This document shows positions 32,266-40,502 of a stretch of DNA of 43,637 nt, piece after piece (positions within the stretch are counted from its first letter, which is position 1; each line of letters begins with the position of its first letter). Source of the stretch: Gemmatimonadota bacterium. Lineage in GTDB: Bacteria; JBHIER01; G020348925. Location of the stretch: NCBI GenBank assembly GCA_020348925.1, contig CP070758.1:1135139-1178775 (forward strand), in the 5' to 3' direction. The notes under the pieces are model-generated. The model was not told where the DNA came from. It saw only the letters and a program-made list of their open reading frames with translations, and ran no database searches. The position numbers and the translations under genes are program-made.

Positions 32266-34515
32266 TCACATCACCCAGGCATAACTGAGTTTCATGAAGA
32301 ATGTCCTGTCGTTCTGAGTCAAATCGTACTCCTGACGTCCGTAATAATTGTCACTGTAGCCGACAAAGAAAACCGTAAACGGGTTTATTTTGTATGAGAA
32401 TAAAAACTGAGAGAAAAAGTGTTTGTATCTCGAATCAAGCTCAAAAGTATAGTTACCCACATTGTAATCGTAGTCGACATACTGGAGTATGGAACGAAAA
32501 AATGTACGCGTATTCACATGAAAGACGGCCGTGACCTGACTGATGTTGGCGGTATAGAGACGTCCCGAGTCAACAGACATGTGCTCGAAGGTGTGATCGA
32601 AATCGAGTCTGCAGTGGCGCCCCAGGTTCAGATACAGCGATGGGACCAGATTGATCCTACTGCCCCGGCGGGTATTGGCATAATCGATGCGATCACCGAA
32701 ATAGTACGCAATATGAAACCAGATGTTACTTTCAGGCCTGAATCCGAGGCATCCGTAGTACTCCACGAGATCGAACGCACGCCCACCATAGGCTTCCTGA
32801 AACATCCTGCCGCCAAAAGACCCGTGGGATTGCTTGATCCCTGCGAACTGCGCCCACAGCGCACCGTTCTTGAGAAGCAGGTCACTATTTGCTTTTTCAT
32901 AATAATTGAGTTCATTCCCCACCACGAAGCTGGACCACCAGCTGCCGGGCTCGCCGATCCAGGTATAATGCACACCCCCTTCAACGTTCCGAAATCCGAC
33001 CATGGGTATGAACCCCAGATCCGCACGAAAATCGGGGCCGACGTCATCGTAATCCAACCACCACCCCCAGTTTCGAGCCCTGTGATCGTACTCAAAGGCA
33101 AAAAAATGGTCCTTCAATTTCCCACTTCCCTGATCGAATTCAACAGCCGTTTCATCGGGGTACTGGGTATTCGATCCCAAAGCCTGAATCTGAACACGAT
33201 CACAATTTGTGAGGCGAATGTCCCCGTCAATTCCCACCAGACGGTTGTAATAATCACTCCCCTCACGATCGGTCGCCATCAGACCGAGGGTGTACTTTCT
33301 CCCCATGTCCCGTTTGTACCGGAACACACCTGACGTGTTTTTCTGGTCCAGGGAGGTCGATGATGATGATTGGCTGCCGGGAAAGATAAAATTGGTCACA
33401 TCATCCCGCACCAGGTAGGCACCGATGGTGTGCACGCCCTCCTTTCCGGTCAATTTCATGCCCCAATCCGGATCCCGCATCGTCCGGGTATATACAGCTC
33501 TCTTGAGGGTTGAGAAATAATCGGCACCCTCTGTGAAAAAAGGTCGCTTCTCCGGAAAGCTCAGGGCAAAGGGCTCGTTGATATCGAGCTGCATGGCATC
33601 GGCCTCGACTTGAGAGAAGTCCGGATTGATGGTACCATTGAGCGTCATGTTCGTTGTGACGCCCCACCGGCCCGAGAAACCTCCTTCGACGTCCTCATTC
33701 ATCGTCTCAAAGTTACCATGGGGCAATTCGGATCGTTCATCCGTTCGTCCACCAATGAGTGTCGGTACCAATTCGATATTCCGACCCGGGGTCACACCTT
33801 CGAATCCCTCTATTTTATAAGCCTGACACAGGGAGCAATCGTTACTGCGGTCATCCGGATTATTATTAATCCAATAGTCGTGAGCACGGGGGTACAAACG
33901 AGCGGCAACAAATCCCCACGTCTGCGGTCCCTCAATTCTCTGAAAGCGAATAGAGTTGAATGGGACCGATATTTCAGCGACCCATCCCCAATCGGTGATC
34001 TTACCGGCCGAGTTCCAGATGGCGTCCCAGCCGGTGTCGTCGATCTCAAATGCTCGGATGTAATCCATCTGCACCCCAAAGGGATTCACGCAAAAGTTGT
34101 AGGCCCTTCGCTCATCATTAAACGTATCGAATATGGCCACAACCCGGTCATCATCCCAGGCCCTGTCACGATCATTGATACGGGCCCGAATGCAGGACGG
34201 TTCGGGATCAAAACAGCGGAAGGCAATATACAGGTTTTTTTCTCCATACGTCAGGAGGACCTCCGTGCGAACCGGTGGAAGTACGTTCTCTCCCGGAGAG
34301 ACCTCATATTTCAGTTCCTGTACAAGAGCATTCGCCCAAGCTTGCTCGTCGAGCACGGCGTCAATCTTCATGCCAGACTCGGTCCTTGGAACTATAAAGG
34401 GATCTTCTGAAGTGCCCGCGTCAGAATATCCTAACTCACAAATCATGAAAATGAATAAAAATGCCATCGGAAGTATTATTTTTCTTGAAATGCAGATTCG
34501 TCCTCTGTCTCTCAT
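32266..34515 (-). CDS. DUF5916 protein: CBM9-like domain plus outer-membrane beta-barrel, paralogue
   Basis: 749 residues. ATG 34515 with AGGAG 5 nt upstream; signal sequence KIILPMAFLFIFMICELGYS after a basic N-region. CBM9-like domain about 35-215 (MKIDAVLDEQAWANAL, GEKNLYIAFRCFDPEP, DDRVVAIFDTFNDERRAYNF), then the DUF5916 signature (INPDFSQVEADAMQLDINEPF with FPEKRPFFTEGADYF, near 290-325), then a barrel of alternating strands ending in FMKLSYAWVM. Compared with the 15748 paralogue the barrel is shorter and sequence divergence is high, so they are not a recent duplication. It may act as a channel or anchor for a surface complex; that is an inference. It starts 31 bp after PD40 paralogue 5. 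Confidence 0.92.
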   Translation of the reverse strand: MRDRGRICISRKIILPMAFLFIFMICELGYSDAGTSEDPFIVPRTESGMKIDAVLDEQAWANALVQELKYEVSPGENVLPPVRTEVLLTYGEKNLYIAFRCFDPEPSCIRARINDRDRAWDDDRVVAIFDTFNDERRAYNFCVNPFGVQMDYIRAFEIDDTGWDAIWNSAGKITDWGWVAEISVPFNSIRFQRIEGPQTWGFVAARLYPRAHDYWINNNPDDRSNDCSLCQAYKIEGFEGVTPGRNIELVPTLIGGRTDERSELPHGNFETMNEDVEGGFSGRWGVTTNMTLNGTINPDFSQVEADAMQLDINEPFALSFPEKRPFFTEGADYFSTLKRAVYTRTMRDPDWGMKLTGKEGVHTIGAYLVRDDVTNFIFPGSQSSSSTSLDQKNTSGVFRYKRDMGRKYTLGLMATDREGSDYYNRLVGIDGDIRLTNCDRVQIQALGSNTQYPDETAVEFDQGSGKLKDHFFAFEYDHRARNWGWWLDYDDVGPDFRADLGFIPMVGFRNVEGGVHYTWIGEPGSWWSSFVVGNELNYYEKANSDLLLKNGALWAQFAGIKQSHGSFGGRMFQEAYGGRAFDLVEYYGCLGFRPESNIWFHIAYYFGDRIDYANTRRGSRINLVPSLYLNLGRHCRLDFDHTFEHMSVDSGRLYTANISQVTAVFHVNTRTFFRSILQYVDYDYNVGNYTFELDSRYKHFFSQFLFSYKINPFTVFFVGYSDNYYGRQEYDLTQNDRTFFMKLSYAWVM

Positions 34516-34546
34516 GTGTTCTCCTTTCTTAGAATATTGATCATTC

Positions 34547-35572
34547 CTATTTGTCATCAAGCCTGTTTTTCAAAACTTCAATAATTCCGGCGTCCACCCA
34601 AAACAAGGTTCCGTGACCATTTTGGGGGTGCCTATATAATTTCAAAAGCTCTCCGTATGTCTTATTTTGAAACAGACTCGATTCAAGAGGTCTGCCACTT
34701 GAGAAAAAAATATATGCACCGTCCGGAGAGATTCTGGGGCCAAAATCATGCGAGGCCGAATTCACAGACTCTCCCATATTGATCGGTTCGCTCCACAGTC
34801 CGTCATCCCCTTTGAAACTCGCATAGAGATCATTCCCACCGTACCCCCCCGGGCGGGTCGATTGAAACAGTAAACAACTCTCATCCGGTGCAATACACGG
34901 GCTGCTTTCATGACCCGTATTGATACCATTATTCAAACGTACGGGAACCGAATATGTCTTATCTTTGAATCGAGAAACATACAAAGTATCATTTACCTCA
35001 AAGTACATCGAGCCGTGGGACGACACGGAGACATCCCAGACATCACGCCTGTCGTTGATTGCATGGCCGAGGTTCACCGGTTCAGTCCACGAGCGACCGC
35101 TTTTCTCCACGTACCAGATATCAAAATCTTCCCGTGATTCGGTTCTATCCCTTACAGGTCTTTTGGAACAAAAATAGAGCCTTTTCCCATCAGGAGAAAA
35201 AGAGGGGGATGTATCCTGATACTTTCCTGAGAATGGAGCAACCTCCGGTTCTGACCAGATACCATGATCCCTCTTGAGACGGATTATCGTATAGTACCAT
35301 CTCTTATCCGAGGTGACGTAAAACATCTCATTGCCGTCGGGAGAAATTGTGAGTCTCAATTCATGAAATCCATGGGAAATGATACCAGGTCCAAACACTT
35401 CAGGTATCGGTCCCGGTGGCTTCTGTCCCAAATAATCGCCCTTGAGGAGGGGCCAATCTGTTGAACCGCAATGATTACTACCACCGAAGAAGAGGAACAT
35501 CGAGATCACTACTAAGATGAAACGTGACCACACACAACGCTTGAATGACATGACAACTTTAAACATCTTCAT
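34547..35572 (-). CDS. PD40/TolB-like beta-propeller exported protein, paralogue 5
   Basis: 341 residues from ATG 35572; this start overlaps the PAS gene by 14 bp, while ATG 35551 (MSFKRCVWSRF) would also give a good signal peptide. The hydrophobic segment FILVVISMFLFFGGSNHC may end in a Cys, but the lipobox is atypical. The entry motif WPLLKGDYLGQKPPG...VFGPGIIS has Gly for the usual Ala. Blades show ISPDGNEMFYVTS, FSPDGKRLYFCSKRPV, VSSHGSMYFE, IAPDESCLLFQSTRPGGYGGNDLY and ISPDGAYIFFSS. The inserted segment with RHPQNGHG precedes the end LFWVDAGIIEVLK, grouping it with paralogue 3. The DUF5916 barrel gene follows. Confidence 0.9.
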   Translation of the reverse strand: MKMFKVVMSFKRCVWSRFILVVISMFLFFGGSNHCGSTDWPLLKGDYLGQKPPGPIPEVFGPGIISHGFHELRLTISPDGNEMFYVTSDKRWYYTIIRLKRDHGIWSEPEVAPFSGKYQDTSPSFSPDGKRLYFCSKRPVRDRTESREDFDIWYVEKSGRSWTEPVNLGHAINDRRDVWDVSVSSHGSMYFEVNDTLYVSRFKDKTYSVPVRLNNGINTGHESSPCIAPDESCLLFQSTRPGGYGGNDLYASFKGDDGLWSEPINMGESVNSASHDFGPRISPDGAYIFFSSGRPLESSLFQNKTYGELLKLYRHPQNGHGTLFWVDAGIIEVLKNRLDDK

Positions 35573-35915
35573 CCAACGGAGTATTCTTCACCGACGGTTC
35601 ATACCGCTCATAATAGCCGACCAGGTGACCGTTGGCATCCCGGATGGCCCGCATGAAGATGCGATGCTTCTCATTGTCGGTAATGAGCCGTTCCTCTTCC
35701 CCTCTGTGAAAAGCATCGAAGACCTCGTGGATTGTTTGCCTGGACTGTTCATTGTGACAATGAAAAATTGAACGACCGATCAAGGCGACCCCTTCCTCGT
35801 AGTGACGCTGAGCGGCCTTATTCATGTATCGAATTATGTGATCCGTGTCGACGAAGACCAGGGGATCCTTGAGACTGTCCAGAATGGCGGCCATGAGATG
35901 TACATGAATTGTCAT
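35559..35915 (-). CDS. Single-domain PAS protein
   Basis: 118 residues, ATG 35915 with AAAGGG about 6 nt upstream. A whole PAS fold is visible: ILDSLKDPLVFVDTDHIIRYMNKAA at the start, GRSIFHCHNEQSRQTIHEVFDAF in the middle, and ERLITDNEKHRIFMRAIRDANGHLVGYYERYEP as the core beta-sheet. The HCHNEQS element resembles the PAS domain associated with DUF438. No output domain (kinase, DNA binding, cyclase) is attached, so it would act as a small cytosolic sensor or interact with a partner. It overlaps PD40 paralogue 5 and is the first gene of the long minus-strand array, making it a possible regulator of that array. Confidence 0.88.
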   Translation of the reverse strand: MTIHVHLMAAILDSLKDPLVFVDTDHIIRYMNKAAQRHYEEGVALIGRSIFHCHNEQSRQTIHEVFDAFHRGEEERLITDNEKHRIFMRAIRDANGHLVGYYERYEPSVKNTPLDEDV

Positions 35916-36100
35916 ACGGAGCCCTTTCTATAACTCTCCCATTTGCGGTAAGCAGATAACCTACACTTGCTTTAGATACAATATTCCGTTCGATTGTTTC
36001 AGGGGATAGTCAAAAGAATAGACTGTGGGTGACACAGCGTTCGGCTTTTCAAAGAAAAAACCTTATGGGACAGGACTTAAAACGGGATCTCGGCCGTCGG

Positions 36101-37135
36101 TTATGAGATTAAGACTCTTAAATTTCTGGTAAAAATTGGGAAATATTTCTCTTCACATGCAGGGTAGAATTTTCTAAGCTTTTGACCGAGGGAATCCAGC
36201 AAGTGTTCATCCGGTTCTCCCTTCAGAATCTTCCGTGTTTCCTCTTCCGTGACATCCTCCAACCTTCCAGCCATTCTCAGAAATTTCTCGTTCTCAGGGC
36301 ATCCAACCTGACACTTCATGCAACCCATGAGGGCATTATGCATGCTCGGAAGAAGAAATCTCGGAAACGTGCCCTCAACCTCATTGTAAAGCGTAACACA
36401 CTTGCCCACATCAATCACGAAATGCTCTTCCGTTATACAGTTTGTCGGACAGATCCCATAACAGATCCTACAGTTTTTGCACAGATCCAACATTTTCAGC
36501 TCATGCCAATGGTTCTCCTCAAACTTAAAATCGGTTAAAAAAGCGTACAATGTGAGAAAATTTCCCATTCCATCGACAAAGCAAAGGTTATTTCTGCCAT
36601 ACGTACCGAGGCCGCTTCTGACGGCCAGGAGTTTTAAATGAACCTTGTCCGCCTTTTCAATTCTGTATCCGGGTTCTTGAATAATGTCTTTCAGTATGAG
36701 GCCCTTCAAATCATCAATTGAAATACCGTCATCGTAATATTGAGGTGGGAGCATGATGTCGTACTTTTTTCCACCGAGGTGAAAATTGACGTACATCATT
36801 CTGGTAAAAGTCGCTAACACAATGATCGATTGTGCATCGGGGAAATTTTCAGGAATCTCAAACCTCATATCGTCGATATAACTTCGAAACGTCTTATTCC
36901 TACTGAGTTTGCCTTTACGTTTCAATATGTCGATATCTTCTTGAAGCTCTTTGAAATGACCGAGAGACAGAGTTCTGTGCTGATACACAATATCAGGGGG
37001 CGAACCGTATCCTTCTCTTGTGCCTGACAGTGCAAGGAGATCTTCGGGTTTCAGATGGAGCAATGAGCAGAAGAACACCAGATTCTTCATAAAATCTCTG
37101 CGGGATTGTGAAGCAGAATCTGTTAAATATTCCAT
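36101..37135 (-). CDS. QueG/RdhA-like iron-sulfur protein with a Tat-type N-terminus
   Basis: 344 residues from ATG 37135 (AAGGGG 7 nt upstream); the open frame begins at 37213, inside a REP-like repeat, so the later start is preferred. SRRDFMK (11-17) matches the twin-arginine consensus, followed by a short hydrophobic stretch (NLVFFCSLLHL) without a clear cleavage site. The middle resembles the cobalamin-binding core of QueG/reductive dehalogenase proteins (LLAVRSGLGTYGRNNLCFVDGMGNFLTLYAFLT, about 168-200). Two 4Fe-4S motifs follow: CKNCRICYGICP (Cys 219, 222, 225, 229) and Cys246 with CMKCQVGCP (272, 275, 279). Canonical QueG reduces epoxyqueuosine in tRNA in the cytosol; a Tat motif instead suggests an exported, dehalogenase-like or other reductase. 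No membrane anchor partner (RdhB-like) is adjacent. Confidence 0.85.
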   Translation of the reverse strand: MEYLTDSASQSRRDFMKNLVFFCSLLHLKPEDLLALSGTREGYGSPPDIVYQHRTLSLGHFKELQEDIDILKRKGKLSRNKTFRSYIDDMRFEIPENFPDAQSIIVLATFTRMMYVNFHLGGKKYDIMLPPQYYDDGISIDDLKGLILKDIIQEPGYRIEKADKVHLKLLAVRSGLGTYGRNNLCFVDGMGNFLTLYAFLTDFKFEENHWHELKMLDLCKNCRICYGICPTNCITEEHFVIDVGKCVTLYNEVEGTFPRFLLPSMHNALMGCMKCQVGCPENEKFLRMAGRLEDVTEEETRKILKGEPDEHLLDSLGQKLRKFYPACEEKYFPIFTRNLRVLIS

Positions 37136-37206
37136 CCCTCTGCCCCTTTTTGTATTCAGAAGTTTCATCCTTCTCTCTTGATTCTCTAACCTGGTTTTTT
37201 CATGAG

Positions 37207-37295
37207 CTGTCATTCCGGCTGGAATGCCGGAATCTCTTCGATTGATGCAACGGATTCTCTATTCAGGAGATTCCGGGATAAACCCGTCATGACAG
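37207..37295. repeat. REP/MITE-like palindromic element
   Basis: An 89-bp element with inverted ends CTGTCAT (37207-37213) and ATGACAG (37289-37295) and an inner inverted pair CCGGAATCTC (37227-37236) and GAGATTCCGG (37267-37276). The left arm itself contains the imperfect palindrome ATTCCGGCTGGAATGCCGGAAT. Similar TCATTCCGG...GGAATCTC elements are widespread intergenic repeats in bacterial genomes. It lies just upstream of the QueG-like gene and downstream of the ankyrin-beta-lactamase gene. A half copy lies at 5144-5166. Confidence 0.75.
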
Positions 37296-37463
37296 AGTAT
37301 ACAATTGTGGGCGATACTACCGAACAAAGCTCAACACCAGTATTCATTACAATTCCATAAATATATTCTTGTTACGTTGCGTTTGCAGTGGTTTTATGAA
37401 TTGTCCAGGCTAAAAAGTATTGCGGTCTGACACGTATCCAAACTCAATAGATCAATCACAGTT

Positions 37464-39155
37464 TCATCGATCTTCGCATGCTGCCGCTTCATCCATCGTA
37501 CTGCCATCTCCATTCTCCAATACCTCGAGCAAACGGAAAGATAACGCATCCAGATGGAACGTACTGGGGTCTTTGGCACTGGCAAGGATAGAAATACTCA
37601 TCATCTTTCGCGGCTTGATCATGAGATGCGCCTGAGGTTTCCCGTTTGAACCTCCGTGTAGAATGGTCAGATAATCGTCGTTCAAATTCTGGATCCCCCA
37701 TCCTATCCCTGTGGGTCCATTGTGATATTGAATCATCTCATCGAAAAACAGCTCTTCTGGAACATAGACATGATGCATCACACCGATAGAGAATAAGGCC
37801 ATGTCATGAATGTTTGAGTAAACCCTGGCACCGGGCGCCCGAAAATCCTCGCCTGCTCTGAATGATTTGGCCCCTGCAGGAGAACCGATGTAAGTTTTCA
37901 CGGACTGGCTGTACGACATCCCCGTCACATCCTCGATCACATGCCCCAAAATACCGTAACCGGGTGTTGAGTAGTGATTCCTGGTTCCGGGTGCGAATTT
38001 CAGATTCAGTTTTCCGTTGACCCAGGTCGGCTCATCGTTATGGGGAACACCGCTGGTATGAGTCAGCAAATGGCGGATCGTCAGGACCGATTCCTGATAG
38101 AGATCGGGCATACCATTGCGATATCGAGGAGAATACGTCCAAATGGGATCATCGATGCTCTCGATGATCCTCTGCGAGACGAGATGCATGACGAGCATGG
38201 CCGTCACCGGCTTGGATACCGAGCCCCAGGCACAGGAATATAGGAGACTTCGCTCTCCATAGGTCTTGGTCAGGACAATTTCGCCGTCGACAACGACTCC
38301 GACGTTGACGTAATGATACCTGTTGAGCATCGCGTACACTTCATGGTCAATCCCCTCCAAGACGGACGTCTCCAGTACCTCGACGCCTGTCCGGGCGGAT
38401 CTCGATCCAGCGCCATAGTCTGAAGGTATTAACCCACACGCATCTTCCACCTTGGGATCAGCTCCTTTTTCAATGAGAACCTGGACCGCTTCTTGCTGAT
38501 CATAGCGCTCCGCCACATGGAGAGCCGTCCGACCCAATCCATCTCTGGCAAATAAGAGGTTCGGGTGAAGATCGATAAGGGAGGTCAGGCTCGATACGTC
38601 TCCCACTTGAGATGCCCAGTGCAAAGGATAAAGCCGACGTGCCACTCTCCAGTGACCCATCTCCTCGGCCGATTGGGCCGGTTTTCGCCCATCGGTGTCC
38701 TCGGCATAAACGTCGGCTCCATGATCGATTAACATCCGCACTGTCGATTCATGTCCCCGCTCTGCCGCCCAGTGAAGGGCCGTATAACCGCAGTGCGTCG
38801 TCGCTTCAAGCGCGGCACCGCTGTCAAGGAGACACCGGACCATATCCTCTCGACCCCGCTGGGCGGCGTAGTGCAGCGGTGTAAATCCGTACCGGTCAGC
38901 AGCATTGACATCGCCATTTTTCGAGAGGAGAAGTTCAACAATCTCCGGTCGGTTTTTGAGAACAGCGTTGTGTAAACGCGTCCTGCCATCGTCGTATCTG
39001 CTTTGAAGATAGTGAGGCCGGAGCGCGAGAATGGCTTTGGCTCTCATCATGTTTCCATCTCTCAACGCGTCGTCAAGTTGCGATTCTCCGCAATGTACAA
39101 AAAGGGACAGCATGAGAAAGCATAATACCATGTCACAGCTGTTATATCTTATCAT
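37464..39155 (-). CDS. Exported ankyrin-repeat protein fused to a class C beta-lactamase-like serine hydrolase
   Basis: 563 residues from ATG 39155, which overlaps the previous gene by 14 bp, so translation is likely coupled; GGAAG lies 6 nt upstream. The signal peptide is of lipoprotein type (MIRYNSCDMVLCFLMLSLFVHC, lipobox FVHC). Ankyrin repeats span about 27-255 (TPLHYAAQRG, TALHWAAERGHE, GADVYAEDTDG, TALHVAERYDQ). The hydrolase (about 265-550) has SxxK as WGSVSKPVTAML (Ser near 313), YST in YSTPGYGILG (near 394, in place of YxN) and HGGSNG near 498. Likely an esterase or peptidase on a periplasmic ligand presented by the ankyrin stack. It pairs with a propeller gene upstream, and its modular logic mirrors the ankyrin-MBL fusion at 18499. 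Confidence 0.9.
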   Translation of the reverse strand: MIRYNSCDMVLCFLMLSLFVHCGESQLDDALRDGNMMRAKAILALRPHYLQSRYDDGRTRLHNAVLKNRPEIVELLLSKNGDVNAADRYGFTPLHYAAQRGREDMVRCLLDSGAALEATTHCGYTALHWAAERGHESTVRMLIDHGADVYAEDTDGRKPAQSAEEMGHWRVARRLYPLHWASQVGDVSSLTSLIDLHPNLLFARDGLGRTALHVAERYDQQEAVQVLIEKGADPKVEDACGLIPSDYGAGSRSARTGVEVLETSVLEGIDHEVYAMLNRYHYVNVGVVVDGEIVLTKTYGERSLLYSCAWGSVSKPVTAMLVMHLVSQRIIESIDDPIWTYSPRYRNGMPDLYQESVLTIRHLLTHTSGVPHNDEPTWVNGKLNLKFAPGTRNHYSTPGYGILGHVIEDVTGMSYSQSVKTYIGSPAGAKSFRAGEDFRAPGARVYSNIHDMALFSIGVMHHVYVPEELFFDEMIQYHNGPTGIGWGIQNLNDDYLTILHGGSNGKPQAHLMIKPRKMMSISILASAKDPSTFHLDALSFRLLEVLENGDGSTMDEAAACEDR

Positions 39156-40209
39156 CGTCTCTTCCGATCTTTGTCCCAAGATCCGCGCTGTGTAACTCCC
39201 ATTCTTCACAATCATTTTTCTGCAGATAATAATACGTGTTCTTTCGAATGGTCTTGATGTCCGCTATCGGCACATACACCGTCCGCTCAAGATCTCCTGT
39301 AAGATCCAAGACTCTGACTTCCTGTTTGTCATCGATCTCCCTGAACGTATAGACATAAATTTTCGCATCTGTGACAGGAAAATTCTGAAAAGCGGGAAAA
39401 TGGGCTCTTTCGTCCACCGCCACAAAGTCTCCCTGTCGTCTATAAAAAGGGCGCTCACTGATCCCCTTCATTCTTTTTCTGCGGTAGGCATCAGTGAGCT
39501 CAAGCTGTTCATAGTCCTTAAGAATATCATACAGTTTTTCACCCTCAGTATCATACACTTCAAAGGAGAATCCCTTTGAGGTATCCCCCACATAGACCCT
39601 GTCATCAAACACGCTGAATCCATAATAATCTGGAACCACATCGACGTGGATTTTCCTGTCCGGCCCACCGAACCCTCTGGCACTCCCGCTGCCCAAAAAA
39701 CCCTCGGTTATCTTTTTCTCAAATTCCAGGTTTTCGTCGAAGATGAGTATGTGCTTGGCCGACTTCCCCGTTCCCACATGGATATAATAGAAGGAACCGA
39801 TATACATCTCTCCCATGGGAGCAACAAAATCGACCTGGGGATAGGGACTCATGGACGATATGAACGTTCCGTCTTTCGAGAATAGTGAAACCCGCTCATG
39901 ACTGTTTACAACGATGCGCTCGGACTGTACATCAACAAAAAGCTTCACATCCCCTCCCGGTCTGCTTCTGAAGGCATCCGGCTCCTCCCCCACTTTTCCG
40001 AACTTCTTGAGCAGGCGAAAATCATCCAAGGCATACACGTTAATTCTGTGGCCATCGACAATGTAGAGTTGATTCGCATCAACATGCATGGAGGAAGGAT
40101 CGAGGATATCGGGAAGTGCCACCAACTTTTCTGCTCTCGATGCGGTCGTTCCCAGGACGATAGCTTGGAGCGCAACGACCACGGTGAGAAAACACATCAA
40201 CCGTCTCAA
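39142..40209 (-). CDS. Exported NHL/6-bladed beta-propeller protein
   Basis: 355 residues. TTG 40209 is preceded by GAGGG with 6-nt spacing; ATG 40197 is a shorter alternative with a poor ribosome binding site. Signal peptide (LMCFLTVVVALQAIVLGTTASRA). The body has the repeating pattern of a six-bladed propeller: LPDILDPSSMHVDANQLYIVDGHRINVYALDDFRLLKKFG, GGDVKLFVDVQSERIVVNSHERVSLFSKDGTFIS, PMGEMYIGSFYY, HILIFDENLEFEKKI, GFSVFDDRVYVGDT. The wording resembles 6-bladed BF2222/BF4221-like and NHL propellers, distinct from the PD40 family here. No catalytic residues were identified. The downstream ankyrin-serine hydrolase gene overlaps its end. Confidence 0.82.
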   Translation of the reverse strand: MRRLMCFLTVVVALQAIVLGTTASRAEKLVALPDILDPSSMHVDANQLYIVDGHRINVYALDDFRLLKKFGKVGEEPDAFRSRPGGDVKLFVDVQSERIVVNSHERVSLFSKDGTFISSMSPYPQVDFVAPMGEMYIGSFYYIHVGTGKSAKHILIFDENLEFEKKITEGFLGSGSARGFGGPDRKIHVDVVPDYYGFSVFDDRVYVGDTSKGFSFEVYDTEGEKLYDILKDYEQLELTDAYRRKRMKGISERPFYRRQGDFVAVDERAHFPAFQNFPVTDAKIYVYTFREIDDKQEVRVLDLTGDLERTVYVPIADIKTIRKNTYYYLQKNDCEEWELHSADLGTKIGRDDDKI

Positions 40210-40502
40210 AACGAACCCTCATTTCGATTGCTTTTCTTCAGATTCACGGAAATATGCTCCCAAGAATTGTATCTGTTGTCACTCATATGAAATGCTCCCT
40301 TTAAAATTTCATGACCGTTCTCCATTCGAACAGGAGCACTCATTTTCACTTCCCATGTTTGATTCACGATTTTCTTTTATTGTTTCAGGGGATTACAAGG
40401 GAAGGTCTCATCTTTCGGGATTGATATTGGAGAGTATTCCCACATTTGTATATTCATGCGGCCATCCACCCGCTTCCCAAACAGGAGTTCAGGAGCCACA
40501 TT
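40210..40502. other. Intergenic region without a recognised gene
   Basis: Together with the hairpin at 40503-40526 and the adjacent bases, this makes a 361-bp gap between two minus-strand genes. I see no credible reading frame with a ribosome binding site. It should contain the promoter of the 39142 propeller gene, but no good -35/-10 pair stands out. Confidence 0.5.

Noticed and set aside
32419-33333. Long plus-strand frame (304 codons) opposite the DUF5916 gene at 32266
   Set aside because: Antisense shadow of a clear DUF5916 protein; Ile/Val/Arg-rich without motifs.
33610-34410. Plus-strand frame (266 codons) opposite the N-terminal half of the DUF5916 gene
   Set aside because: Antisense shadow of a conserved CBM9-like domain; no ribosome binding site or domain.
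36101-37213. Start of the QueG-like gene at 37213
   Set aside because: That ATG is inside the REP-like repeat and has no ribosome binding site; ATG 37135 has AAGGGG and places the Tat motif near the N-terminus.
15748-40209. A known polysaccharide utilisation locus (SusC/SusD type)
   Set aside because: No SusC TonB-dependent receptor, SusD, or glycoside hydrolase family was recognised; DUF5916 barrels alone do not define such a locus.
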